Below, one piece after another: positions 32,551 to 44,221 of a stretch of DNA of 64,000 nucleotides. Made by a program: the position numbers and the translations under genes. This stretch comes from Suillus spraguei (lineage: Eukaryota > Basidiomycota > Agaricomycetes > Boletales > Suillaceae). The notes below the pieces were generated by a model. It saw only the letters and a program-made list of their open reading frames with translations. It was not told where the DNA came from and searched no databases. The stretch lies in the NCBI GenBank assembly GCA_016800925.1, contig JABCPU010000091.1:1-64000 (forward strand), in the 5' to 3' direction. How positions within the stretch are numbered: position 1 is the stretch's first letter; every line of letters begins with the position of its first letter.

Positions 32551-35433
32551 CTTTCAATAACCATACCGCACATCACCTATGCATGCCTTGGGGGTTTCGT
32601 CGTTATAGTAAGTCAGCATGCCCTCTCTACTTTTGCTGCGTCTCATTGCAATATCCATTACAGTTTGGCATGTTTTCCTTGTTCATTCGGGAAAAGGTAA
32701 TATAATTTGTGATAACATCAACCTTCATACTCATTGTATATAGCTTTACATCGGCGAGGCGTGCTGGGCTTTTCTCTTCGGCGTCATCATCGGTGAGCTC
32801 AGCGGATCACTTTTTAAATAAAATCTTCTAATTACATTGTTATTTTTAGGTCCTTACGGTGCCGGCATATTTGATCCTCGCAGCTGGGGCGGTGACGCTA
32901 CCGAGGATACCGTGAATGAAATCACACTTGAATTCATTCGCGTTGTCCTCGCCATTGGAGTCTTTGCAATCGGAGTTGAGCTTCCAAAAGCTTATATGAA
33001 GCGTCACTGGAAAAGTCTGCTATACCTTCTATTTCCCGTCATGACATGGGTGGGTATCGTCCTCAACATGTCTTTAACCCATTCCCTAATCATTACCAGG
33101 GCTGGTTTGTATCGGCAGGCTTGATTTATGCTTTGATCTCTGACCTCACATTCTTATCAAGCCTTGCTGTCGCTGCATGCTTGACCCCAACTGACCCAAT
33201 CCTTGCTGCCGCAGTCGTCGGGCAAATATGCCGACAAGCACGTGCCTGCTCATCTTCGCCATCTCCTAGCGGCGGAAAGCGGTTGCAACGACGGAGCAGC
33301 GTATCCCTTCTTGTACATCGCATTATATCTCATATTGGACTCCAGCACCGGTCTCGCAGTTCAAGATTGGTTCCTGCTATTCTGGCTCTGTAAGCTAAAT
33401 CATTCAATGACAGTTCCAAGCTGATTGTGTCATATCAGATCCAGTCATACTAGGTGTGGTGGTGGGCGCATTCATAGGATGGGGCTTCCGGCACCTTATG
33501 AAATTCTGCCAGCGCAACGACTTCGTCGATCGGCAGTCATACGTTGCGCAGTACATATCCCTGGCTTTGCTCACCATCGGTATCATGACTATCTTGGGTT
33601 CCGATGATCTCCTAGCAGCATTCTCTTGTGGAACGGAATTTGCTTGGGACGGTTTCTTCAACCGCCAGACAGAGGAATCGGTGTTCAGTTCCGTCATTGA
33701 CCTAATGTTCAACGTCGCTGCCTTCGTTTATGTTGGCGCCTGGATGCCATTTGACGGTTTCAACAACGAGACGCTGTCACTTAGCGTGTGGAGGCTCATC
33801 GTCATTGCTATCTTGGTGTTGATGTTAAAAAGGTTGCCGATCATGATTGGGCTCTGCAGGTTCATACCCGACGTAAAGACTTTCCGGGAAGCTATTTTCA
33901 GTGGCCATTTTGGACCTATAGGCATTGGTACGTGGTGTGTCTAACATGATTCTCCAACGTACTGATATAACATGTGTTACCAGGTGCTATATATATTTCC
34001 ACGTTAGCAGCGCAGCAACTACCAAAACCTAACAACCCTCCAGTCAACCAGACCGAATTCTTGGCACTTACCATTCAACCTATCGTCGCATTCACGGTAC
34101 TCTGCAGCGTCGCTATTCACGGTCTGTCCATTTCATTCTCACTTCTAGGCCAGCGCGTACATTCAGTCGGGTCTCACACGTGGTCCCGGCATGCCTCATC
34201 CAACGTCCCGGACTGGACAACACACACGCGACACGTTACGCGTGCAGAAGACGTCATTATTAACCGTGACCCTGCTGGACTCGAACGCGGCGAGGGTGGA
34301 CTGGCGGAAGAAGATAAGTCTGCATTGGAGAGCAAGCGCGCCAGCACGCTCACTGTGTCGCCGCCATCGCCGGATGAGATAGAACAGATTGGCGAGGCGA
34401 ACAGTGTGGAGACACGTGCGGCAGCTGCGCTGGCAAAAGACGAGGAAGAGATAAAGGAGGAGATACCGGCTGATGGAAAAGGGACGACTGCAGAGTGGAA
34501 GGAAGGCGCGCATAGAATTATCGAGCGACGAGGTGGTCCTGGTGAAGAGGTACGTGGGTTCATTGACAATACTGAGGGTGATGTTGATATTGAGGTCGTT
34601 TGCAGGTCGATGTGGAAGTCATCTATAACGCATTCAAGCCTTCTGAACAGGCCGTGCACTCCCGGTTCTCTGTAGCAGAAGGTGGCGCCTTTCAAGCAGG
34701 TCGCGCTTATCTTCGCAAGTTACACCATGCGCATGAAGATATACATCGTGGAGGTGAACATGTCGAAGAGAACGTTAAGCATGATATACATGCATTAGAA
34801 TCAAAAACCCAAGAAGTCATCCAAGTCGGTGGCTCAAGCGATGGAAACATGGGCGCATGTGCTGAAGGTGACGAAGATGAAGGATGGATGTCAGACAAAA
34901 GCGGAGACGGCGACGGACCTGCGTACTCGTTGGGGGAGCTGCCCGGCGATCACAGGAGGCGTTCAAAATCATGGAAGGCGAAGAGCGGAACCCATTCTGT
35001 GGCAGCTAGAAGTGCGAGGAGCCATCGACGGAGACAGTCAACGGGAGATGGTGGAACGTTCTCGAGCCATGCTAGACAGCTCCTGGATCAGGACCCACCA
35101 TTCGCCTTTACGGCTGAGCCAAGTGAGATGACACCGTCTGAGGGCGAGGACCAGCGTGGGAGAAGTCATACACCTCACCGCCAGGGATCAGGGCACACTT
35201 ACCGTTACTCCATCCAGCACCGACGGTTAGAGTCTCTGAAGACGAGCGAACACAACTCTCGTGATGTCTCGCCTACTCGGTCTGTCCGGTTTGTCGACAA
35301 AGAGCCTCGGAGTGGTGCCATTACTCCTAAGATGACGCTTGATCAGATGCCCCAGGGCAGTTGTAGCGAACCGTCTGGCACTGATGGCTCGGAGTCGCGA
35401 GGGAAAGTGACATTCGGTCTCCCTCATATATGA
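32551..35433 (+). CDS. NHA1: Plasma-membrane Na+(K+)/H+ antiporter, NHA1/Sod2 family
   Basis: The first recognised exon gives PHITYACLGGFVVI, followed by FGMFSLFIREKLYIGEACW, FLFGVIIGPYGAGIFDPRSW, IRVVLAIGVFAIGVELPKAY, ACLTPTDPILAAAVV (ion-binding region), KYADKHVPAHLRHLLAAESG and NDGAAYPFLYIALYL. After more helices comes a long hydrophilic tail from ~34190 to the stop at 35431-35433, as in fungal NHA1. Introns at 32608-32663, ~32697-32746, ~32792-32850, 33059-33107, ~33380-33440, ~33928-33984 and 34552-34605 have normal borders. Known role: export of Na+, Li+ and K+ in exchange for protons. Two bases appear to be missing at 33219-33222, inside the most conserved part, so the gene is either broken or mis-assembled. 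The start exon is not resolved. Confidence 0.85.
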
Positions 35434-37233
35434 AGCGCGTCTGAAGATTGGGATATTGTATATATATCGTTTGGTGCGTTTTTTTAATCGTCTAGTCCTC
35501 GCGTCGAAATCATTCGGATATCGCTCTCGCTTTCGCATCACACTTTATGAGCTGTCGTCAATGTAGCATTAATGGCTTTGAACATGATGTATAGATATAT
35601 TCTAAATTAACATTGTATATGAAAGAGCTGTTGACGTCACTACACGATAACTGGATGAGGAGGAGCATTGATATCAAAGATGTGCCGAATACAGCGCGTG
35701 TACCAGTGACTTCCAAGAACCCAAAGACCAGAGTAATACAAACAGATGCATGAGGTTCGCGATCAGTGCCAGGTACTGAGGTACTTCGAATGGAAATGTC
35801 ATCGGTCAGGGTAAATATAAGCCTGTTGTTTCGTACACCAGCGTATATGGTTCACCACATCGTAGGCACCTCTTTCCTTAGTTTGTCCCTCACCTTCGTC
35901 GTTGTCTCGCAATCCCGAATGTAGTTCTATTCTGTTTCGTGTGTCTCATCAGTGTTTCTCGTTGTTCGACCACGACTTTTTTTCAGTAAACTCATGCAAC
36001 CATGTTCCTGCGAACAGGACACTGTCGTTTGGGTTAATGCCAGGCCATTGCAAAAGGCCTGAGTCCATGCGAGATGCGAGGAAGTGAAAAGACCAGTACA
36101 TACGAATTATCCGGTATAATTAGAATCTAGTCAACTAGAGTGAAAAGGGCGCATACGCACTGACGTCAACTGCATCCTATATATCTAATTGTATTCGCGT
36201 GTCCTCCCATACGATCTTCGACTATGCTTGTTGATCAGTATAGTACTTGTTGTGCGGATGTAAGGATTGTCTGGTAGTTTGGTTCAAGTTCGATTGGAGG
36301 AGGATACAAATGTGTATGATAGTCGACCTGCTATTTCTAGTTTACTTGAAGGGACAAGGGCTAATCCATACATTCACTAGAGTCTGTATATAAAGCAACC
36401 TGCATACTCGGTCAGGATTGAGGTGAGACGCACCTGGTGTATGACTCGGGCCTCTCCTGACGGGCTTTTGTATCATCCAAACCACTAATCTGGATGATCG
36501 AGGTAAAAAAAAGTGACTGCATGAGTTTCCTTCGGTTTCAGAAAAAGCGATGACATAACGAGTCTTCGCTCGGCTCATCTATGTTTCGACTCGTCTTGAG
36601 ACACTTCAGAGCGATGCTTTTGGGATAATCCAGGGACACTCCCATCCACACCATACTATTTCTGGTATCTATGACTCTCGGAGATCCAGGTTCGTTGAAA
36701 TGTCCTTTTTATTTCATATCCTGACTATTCTCAAGCTCGGATGCCACGTCCCGTCGTGTTGCCTTTGTTTCTAGCTCGATCATCATTCCACCTTGCCATC
36801 GTCTCGTACAGCGTAGGCATAGCCCACCACCCTCCGTCATTTCTAGTGGTCTGTAATGTTTGTACCATGAAATACACTGGGTTTTATGTTGTCTCAGCCT
36901 TGTGCTAATGATTATACCACGTCTCAATCAACCTACGATGACAGTACAGACTTGCAGTGTCCTTGGCGTGTCATTTTCCCTCATCCATAGCATTTTGCTG
37001 CAAGTTGGTGATCTTTTAGCCTCAGCGCTTCGTGCAATCATACAAGCGTCTATCGTACTAGCGCTGAACTGCAACATGCAAATACACGTGTGCATCACCT
37101 AAACCTTCTGAACCCTCAACCTCCCTTCTCCCTCTCACCTGAACTTACAGTGCCCTGTCGCCTTTTCCACTACTCATTCTACCCACCACCCAACCCATAA
37201 TCAATCCTTCTCGTTTTCCTTCATCATACCATC
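35434..37233. other. 1.8 kb intergenic region with two CRE-type sites
   Basis: I find no gene. Perfect TGACGTCA octamers (CREB/ATF-type bZIP sites) occur at 35632-35639 and 36161-36168. The part before 37234 is CT-rich (CCTCAACCTCCCTTCTCCC), as is common just upstream of fungal start codons. Confidence 0.5.
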
Positions 37234-40200
37234 ATGTCTGTCAGTTTACAAGGCCGATATATCAAACTCGAAGGTAAGTTGCCCCATACCGCCTTCGTAT
37301 CTCTTTCGTATCCTCACACTCTACCTACAGTTATTGGAGCAAAAAATGTTCGAATTCCCTCCTGGCGCGTTCCCGCCGGTATTCACATATCCATCATCGT
37401 TGACTCGACGAGACGCTGGAAATCAGCGATTGGAGTCTTATTATCCGACGAATCAGTAGCATGGGACGATACCGTAACCCTGTACAGTCCATCGTAATTT
37501 TTCGGATGCAACTCGATAACTGATCTTCTCCTTGTAGATCATTAGACGTGTCACCCGAAATATTACTGGAGATCAGCGCATCCTTCGAGTTCAATCCGAT
37601 GCTGGGGAATGGAGAAGTCGTCGGAAAACTTGAAACATCGTGGGATGCGCTGCTCGGTCATGGAAATGAGCCTTTCGGTGAGTGACCTCCTTCTCATTCA
37701 TGCTTATATACTCACATCTAGTAGATATCTCCTTCCCGCCCGTTCGTGGGGTTCGCCCTTGCCTCACGCTGAATGCCACTGTTCTACATTTTAGCGACAA
37801 TCGCGGAGCGCACTGCTTGACGTGAGTGACTCAGCTCTGTCGTTGATTTCTGTTGACGGAACACCTTGTGTAGTCATCACTGATCTGGATTGCTCGAGAG
37901 ACCGATGCAGGCCATGAACGATTCGCCACATACGTTACAAGCAGACCGTCTCTTATCTGAACGATGCCATACAGCATTTTCAGTCAGTCCTGGACCAATG
38001 CTTGGTCGGACATCCTGACCGCGCAGGGGCTCTCACCAACTTCGCATGGGCCCGCCTGCAAGGCTATATTCAAAACGATTTTCAAGACATTGATTCTGTC
38101 GCCTCTCTCTTTCGGGAGGCCCTTACATTACGTCCTGAGGGTCACCCCAATCATCCACTATCCATCTACACCTCGTTAAAGCGCTGATTTGGCGCTTCAG
38201 CAAGGAGAAGATCACCGCCTATATCCATGAAGCCGCACATCTGTGCTGCAAGCTATTACCGCTCTGTCCAGAGGGAACCTACATTAGTAGCATCGTGGCG
38301 GGGAATGGCGTCGATTATGTGATCCGAACTGCAACAATCTTTCAGTAGAGGGATCTGATGAAGGCATCCACATTCGGCGAGTCGTACTCGAGCTTTGTCC
38401 TCTGGGAAACAAACACCGTCCAAGTGCACTGGACACCTTGGATGGCTCTCAGATTACGCTTTGAGCAACGCGGCAGCACCGATGACTTAGATGAGTCCAT
38501 TCCAATGTCGTCGTGAAGCCGTTTCTTGTGCTCCAGGGAGATCCGGAACGCAATGCTACCTGAATAACTTGGCTGCGTCATCTGGTTCCGCTTCAATCAC
38601 CAAGGCAACCATCATGACCTCAATGAGGCCATCTCTTTGTATGAAGAAGCGCTGCGCCTGCGCCCTGTTGGGCACAAATATCGTGATACCTCATTGAACA
38701 ACCTAGGAAACGCCCTCTTCACCCGTTTCAACCAACGCGGCAATGTTGACGATATCAACGAATCCATCAGCCTCCAGCGCGAGGCACTGACGTTGCGCCC
38801 GCCTGGGAATCCATATCGTGATCAAACACTCATCAACCTTGCTGGAGCGCTCACAGAAAGATATGACAAATTGGATGTCAGCGAAGATCTCAACGAGGCC
38901 ATCGACCTGTACCGGGATTCACTTCAGTTAACGCAGCATGGCCATCCACGTCGCCATAAAGCTCTTTACAATTTGAGCTCGGCGCTCTCCTCTCGTTTCA
39001 CGAAAACGCAGAAGAATGAAGATGTCGAGGAGGCCATTCGACTGTGCCAAGAATCGTTGGAGGCTTTGCCTTCACTGCACCCGGATAGATATTTCAGCTA
39101 CATGTGGTTGCAGGAAGCCTATTTGTCTCGTTACAGAGTGCAACGCAAGTCTGCTGATTTGTCGCTCGCCGTGGAGAACTTCAGACTGGCATCACGACAT
39201 CCTACACAAGGCTTTCCTGAGCGCATCAACGAGGCTATTGATTGGGTTCGCAAATCAGAACTCTATCAACATGAATCTGCCCTAGAAGCATATCAGACGT
39301 GCTTGGATCTTTTTGAAGACCACGTAATGACACGATTATCGATCATCTCACGGCGTGAGGCTGCAACCGCTTTTCATGGTGCCAAATCACTGCCAGTAGA
39401 TGCAGCCTCATGTGCCATACGTTTCGATGATTTACGACGAGCAGTCGAACTCCTGGAGCAGGGTCGCGGTCAGCAATGGTCGCTGGCCTCTCGACTCAGA
39501 ACTCCACTAGAAGACCTGACGTCTGCAAGTCCAGAACTAGCTCATAAGCTCACCGAGACCAGCAAGCGCTTATCCGATGCTCAGGGTTCCACCGGCAGCG
39601 CTGATCGAGCTGCTGCTGATAGAACAGCTATGCAGTACAGGAGACTTCAGGAGGAGTGGGGAGCGGTGGTAACTAAAATCCGTGATCTTAAAGGTTTCTC
39701 CCGATTCCTGCTCCCGCCTTCGTATGAAGACTTGCAAGTGGCAGCCCGGCAGGGCCCAGTTATCATCTTCATCGCGAGTCAATACTCGTGCAGCGCCATC
39801 ATTGTTCCGACGTCAGGAGAGCCCCATAATGTTCCATTGCCGTCTATCACTGTTACAGAACTGAAGAATCTTAAGGATCGTTTCGCCAGGGCTATACGAG
39901 AGGCATCTTGGATGAGCCTAGCGGAGTCAAGGACGGATCTAATTGTACTCTCGCGGACAATATGGGACGCGATCATGCTACCCATCGTCAACGTACTCGA
40001 GCATGTCCTTAAGCTAAGGCGCCACTCTCGAATCTGGCTGTGTCCAACGGCAGATTTTACGTCCATTCCTCTCCACGCAGCCAACCCCTTTCTAACAAAG
40101 CCAGATCGTTCTGGGAAGGAGCCATGCCTGGAGGATCTCTTTATTTGTTCTTATGCGCCGACACTTTCGGCTCTTGTTAGATCTAGACAGATGATGAAGA

Positions 40201-40857
40201 AGCGTGTCCCTCCATCCTTTGTGGCAATCGGACAAGGTCAACCTCGTGCAGGGAAAAGCAAGGACCTCTTGACCGTCGACAACGAGATCGAGCTTGTCCG
40301 AAAGCTCGTCCCTGCGATGGTCAACCGTACCACCATTTCTGGCGATTTCCAACAGCTCTCCCGGTGACGGTCAATCGTACCACAATTTCTGGTGACGCAG
40401 CTACACGAGCAGGTGCACTCCAGGCATTGGAAGAGAACAACTGGGTGCACCTCGCCTGTCACGGAAAGCAGGACCCCGAGCAGCCATACAATTCTCATTT
40501 CGTCATGAAAGACGAACCTATTACGCTGCTTGATATCATGGAGAAAGACGTTCCTCACGCCGAGTTTGCGTTCTTATCAGCGTGCCATACGCCGTCGGCG
40601 ATAAGGAGACGCCCGACGAGGTGATTCACCTTGCGGCTGGACTGCAATTTTCAGGGTTCAAGAGCGTGATTGGCACGCTGTGGGAGGTCAACGACGCTTT
40701 GTAGAACATGTTGTGAAGCTTTCTACGAGAATATGTTCAAGGGTGGCGTGATGGACTGTACGAGGGCGGCCTGGGCACTGAATCGTGCTACGCACGCTGT
40801 GAAGACGAAGGTTCCGCTGGAGCAGAGAATGGTTTTCGTCCATATTGGTGTATAGTT
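37234..40857 (+). pseudogene. TPR-CHAT protein with N-terminal C2-like domain, broken
   Basis: The first exons (37234-37800: MSVSLQGRYIKLEG, KNVRIPSWRVPAGIHISIIV, KLETSWDALLGHG) form a C2-like domain across four short introns. Then tetratricopeptide repeats run from ~37960 to 39250 (units with the LREALTLRPPGNPYRDQ-type spacing), and a C-terminal CHAT protease-like domain at ~39700-40857. Its putative His is in WVHLACHGKQD and Cys in FAFLSACHT. It is disrupted by a partial duplication with 50 bp period at 40319-40395, a missing base after SACHT (~40593), and further frame changes near 40700; TPR parts at 37960-38600 are also out of frame. Known: CHAT domains are caspase-related peptidases; TPR-CHAT proteins are widely expanded in Boletales and some bacterial relatives act in cell-death immunity. 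Confidence 0.82.
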
Positions 40858-41180
40858 TCTACTGTATTGCTTTCATCTGGCATAGGATTTAGATTTTTGT
40901 CATCCTGGTCACTGTAGTATCTGTCATTGTAGAATCATCTTCCGTGTTTGTCATACCGTTGTTTTACATTCTCTCACATGATGTCGTCTACTAAAGTCTT
41001 GTGCAATTCATTCAATGTTCGGAATATTAACAGCAGTATGTTCTTTGTACATTTGTGCAGGGGGAAACGTGCTAGGGAGGATCACCGAAAGCGCTAGTGA
41101 GTGTGATTCATCGCAGGAGTTGCTTAACTTGACATATGATGCAAGACTACTAAGTAAGACCGCTCAACAGCAAACCCAAA

Positions 41181-41453
41181 TTAGCTGTACTGGCCATTAG
41201 TGCCACCTTTCCGCCTCTCTTGGGGACAATTACTGCATCTTACGGCGTCCATGAGGTGTTCAAAAAGGTTATCATTACATCTATCAATGCGGGCATTACA
41301 GTAGTTGCAGGTCCACCAATATCTGTTGGACTTGGCAGAAGTAGCATCCCCTTTTTGGAGGTTGTCTTTGATGAGGGTGTTCAGAGGCTGGCCCCCAGAC
41401 TTAGTAGCTATTGTAGAGAGTTTTAAACTGCTTTGATTCACGCTATCATACAC
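41181..41453 (-). pseudogene. BED/zinc-finger-like N-terminal fragment of a transposase
   Basis: The frame contains WTCNYCNARIDRCNDNLFEH and then CSNCPQERRK: a Cys-x2-Cys pair followed by His and Cys at BED-finger-like spacing. In fungi such domains usually open hAT-type transposases. No transposase body follows, so this is at most a relic. Position 41485-41600 upstream holds repeated TTCTGCC/GGCAGA words that could be the element end. Confidence 0.4.
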
Positions 41454-41484
41454 TGAAATGGTACATCAAACTATACAGTACATC

Positions 41485-41600
41485 CACCCATGGTTCTGCA
41501 GGTGCGGGAGTTCTGCCACATTCTGCCTTGGAGGCACTGCCATCTGCCTGGAAGCGCCAGTTCTGCCCTGCCACATGGAAGAATGGCAGAGTTCTGCCCA
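41485..41600. repeat. TTCTGCC / GGCAGAA word cluster
   Basis: TTCTGCC-like words recur about seven times, with inverted TGGCAGAG at ~41585. It could be the terminus of the DNA transposon whose BED fragment lies beside it. Confidence 0.45.
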
Positions 41601-41627
41601 CAACACTAATCAAATCGGGTACTGTTT

Positions 41628-42840
41628 CTAAGTTAGGTGACGATAAAAAAACTGAACGATGTTATCGAATGATCCTTTGTTTTCCAATTCTGCGCCTGGT
41701 TGATAATCGAATGAATGTTCATGACCTGGAAGTTCTTCCAATACGACCTCTACACCAGCCTTCGAGAGCAAGGAATGCAGATTACGGGACTCCTGCGGGA
41801 GGACAGCCGTGTCACTGGTTCCATGGATGAGGTATGTTGCTGGCCAATCTGATGTGACGTTGAACTGAGGGAAAATAATCTTGTGATCAGAAATGAGTGC
41901 CTCATCGAAGAGATCCTTGGTATGGATAGCCTTGCGTAATGCAACACTGAGACTTGGTTCATGCTGACCCGTAATATAGTCCAAGGCGACCCCGAGCTGC
42001 AGGTATAAGTGTGAGATTAGCATTCGTGGGTTCGCAGGATATCCCGGGATGTGGTATGACTGTGGGTGGTATACAAGCGGTGAGTCTGAAGTGCTTTGGA
42101 GATTACTGAATGGATGCATATAATCAGAGAACTGTGCAGGATCTAGCATTTCTCTCCCCCGGAGGAATGATTGCGCCTTTGGAGCGAGATATTGATCTGT
42201 CTGAAGTATGCAGTGTTAATATAGCTTGAATCAGAGACTTTCGGATGTGAAAAGAAAGGGCATACCAGTAAATCGCCTCCCATACCATATAAACTGAGAA
42301 TTACTTTCGGTTTCGGGACTGCATGAATGGCGCATAGATATGTACAGAACCCGCCCGCACTAGTTCCAGCCACACCAATTGACGTGGGATCGATGCGGAA
42401 ACGTGAGCCTGAGCCAAGATCAGCCAGCTCCTGATCGAGCTGAACATTCAAATCTCCCACAACAAAGGCAATGGCATCCTTCACATCAGCGAGCACATCA
42501 TATCCAGTTCCTGGAGGAATAAGGCGATAATCTGCACTGATGAATATAATGTTATGTGCAGACAACCGGCCTTGGGGATCACATTAGTAAATAGGTCAGA
42601 CTCGGAGCAAGACTAAAACTGACTTTTCAGCCAAGTAGGGAACCAGCTCCGTCTATCTCCTACTGTGAGACCCCCTCCGTGAAAGTAGACGACTGCTGGG
42701 CGATACTGAATCAGTTGTTGGGTGGACTGTTGGTCGACGTCGTCTGGAGGAAGATAGACGTCGAGCAGGACGTGGATTCCATCGACCTCCTTATAAATAA
42801 AGGCCAAAGGACTGTCAATGTTGCATTGGTTTTCTGGCAT
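41628..42840 (-). CDS. Alpha/beta hydrolase (esterase/lipase, HSL-like)
   Basis: Three exons with introns at ~42569-42625 and ~42207-42273. The chain shows VVYFHGGGLTVGDRR (oxyanion-hole HGGG), ADYRLIPPGTGYDVLADVKD, the nucleophile elbow GVAGTSAGGF, then HGTSDTAVLPQESR (acid Asp) and LPGHEHSFDY (catalytic His). About 355 residues, frame intact from MPENQCNIDS at 42840 to the stop at 41628. There is no signal peptide, so it is probably intracellular; the substrate is probably a short-chain ester, which is inferred from family only. Confidence 0.88.
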
Positions 42841-43535
42841 CGCTGATTCTAGTTTGAGACTGAGTGCTGAGAAAATGGGTCATCAATGCAGAGGTACTCG
42901 GGGTGCACGTGACCGAGTATGAAGCTTTGAAGCTTGAAGTGGGGGCAGCATATATCTACTAGGGATTCGCGTTACAAACTTCGGACCTTGCTCCGATATG
43001 TAGGTAATCAGCTTGTGATCTCAATTTCTGCAATTGCTACCAGTGCAGTCAAGATTTCAAATCTACTAGGTTATTTGTTTTCAAATTTCTACGATGTTCT
43101 TTTATGAGTACTTACCCAAATATCTGCACCATCAAGGGAATTTAACCGACACCAAGATAATCCAAAATTCTCAGGAAACATGGAACTGTTCTATATGAAT
43201 GATAGATAGTGTTCATATCCAGAGGTTAACGACAGATGGGCGCACCAATGTGATCGTTGGAGATAAATAACTGAGTTGAACACATACCAAATAACCAAAG
43301 AGCTAGCAAGTGCAAAAATTCAGCGGAAAAGAGAAGTACATCTACATTACGAGCTCACCTCGCGAGGTAAACAATGTGGAGTTAGATTGATTGATCAGCA
43401 CCACGAAACAGTCCCCCATAATATCTCCTGATTGTCGTTGCAGTTTTTTGCAGCAAACCTGCAAAACATACTATGTGCGAGAACCTCCGACAGCAATTTA
43501 ATCGAAACGATATGGAAGGTTGAACTCAAAGGCTT
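42841..43535. other. Intergenic region between divergent genes
   Basis: No gene or repeat recognised. It separates the start of the hydrolase (minus) from the start of the TAF6 fragment (plus). Confidence 0.5.
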
Positions 43536-43552
43536 CACGTGCACGTGACTCA
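43536..43552. promoter_or_regulatory. Double CACGTG E-box overlapping a TGACTCA site
   Basis: CACGTGCACGTGACTCA lies ~45 bases upstream of the TAF6 start codon. It combines two abutting CACGTG hexamers (bHLH type) with a TGACTCA heptamer (Gcn4/AP-1 type). Binding is inferred from sequence only. Confidence 0.45.
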
Positions 43553-43596
43553 GCAGTTATTGAATATTGAGTCCCTGGAGTGATATCAACATCTCG

Positions 43597-44221
43597 ATGA
43601 GCAAACCGAAAGCGAAAGCTGCTCAGACACATCAAACGGGGATATACAAGTCAGACTCGGTCAGAGTATGCATCACAACAGTGTCAGTTTATGCAACGAG
43701 ATGAAGCCAACATTTACAGGATGTCGCCGAGTCGCTGGGCATCGCCAACTTATCTGAAACAGTAGCATCCTCACTCGCTAGTGATGTCGAGTATCGCATT
43801 CATCAGGTCATAGAGGTGCTTGATTTATGCCTAAGTATACTTGTCAAAAGCTAAGGAAATACCAGGAAGCTTCGCGATTCATGTGCCATGCCCGATGAAC
43901 CACGATCACGACCTCAGACATTGACCAGGCCCTTCGAGTTTGAACATCGAACCTCTTTATGGTCACAATCCACACAATCCACCTGTATTCCGGCGCGCTC
44001 TGCCATTTCAGAACGTGGCTAATGTGGGGCCTGTTTACTTCGTGGAAGACGAAGAGATTGACTTTGACTGCGTGCTTCGAGAGGAGAAAATTACACTGCC
44101 AAAAGGTGTCAGCTGGACCGCTCACTGGCTTGCAGTTGAAGGTGTCCAGCCTCTCATTCCTGAAAATCTGCCAGCCATACTGAAGGATGTTGATCAAGAA
44201 ATCACAAAGTCACCACCCTAA
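43597..44221 (+). pseudogene. TAF6: TAF6 (TFIID/SAGA subunit) 5' fragment, truncated by Ty3
   Basis: Exon 1 encodes MSKPKAKAAQTHQTGIYKSD and SVR. After an intron (GTATGC..TTACAG) comes the histone fold: DVAESLGIANLSETVASSLA, SDVEYRIHQVIE. After a second short intron come FMCHAR, TTITTSDIDQALRV, then NIEPLYGHNPHNPPVFRRAL and YFVEDEEIDFDCVLREEK and KGVSWTAHWLAVEGVQP. These are the conserved N-terminal blocks of TAF6. Damage: a TGA where relatives have Arg (after CHAR) and a missing base in the T-run at 43939-43941. The sequence stops at a TAA at 44219-44221 shortly before a Ty3 fragment; the rest of the ~450-residue protein is missing. Introns show it is not a retrocopy. Confidence 0.88.

Noticed and set aside
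41485..41600. CRISPR-like or regular satellite array
   Set aside because: The words are irregularly spaced with no spacers of constant length, and the genome is eukaryotic.
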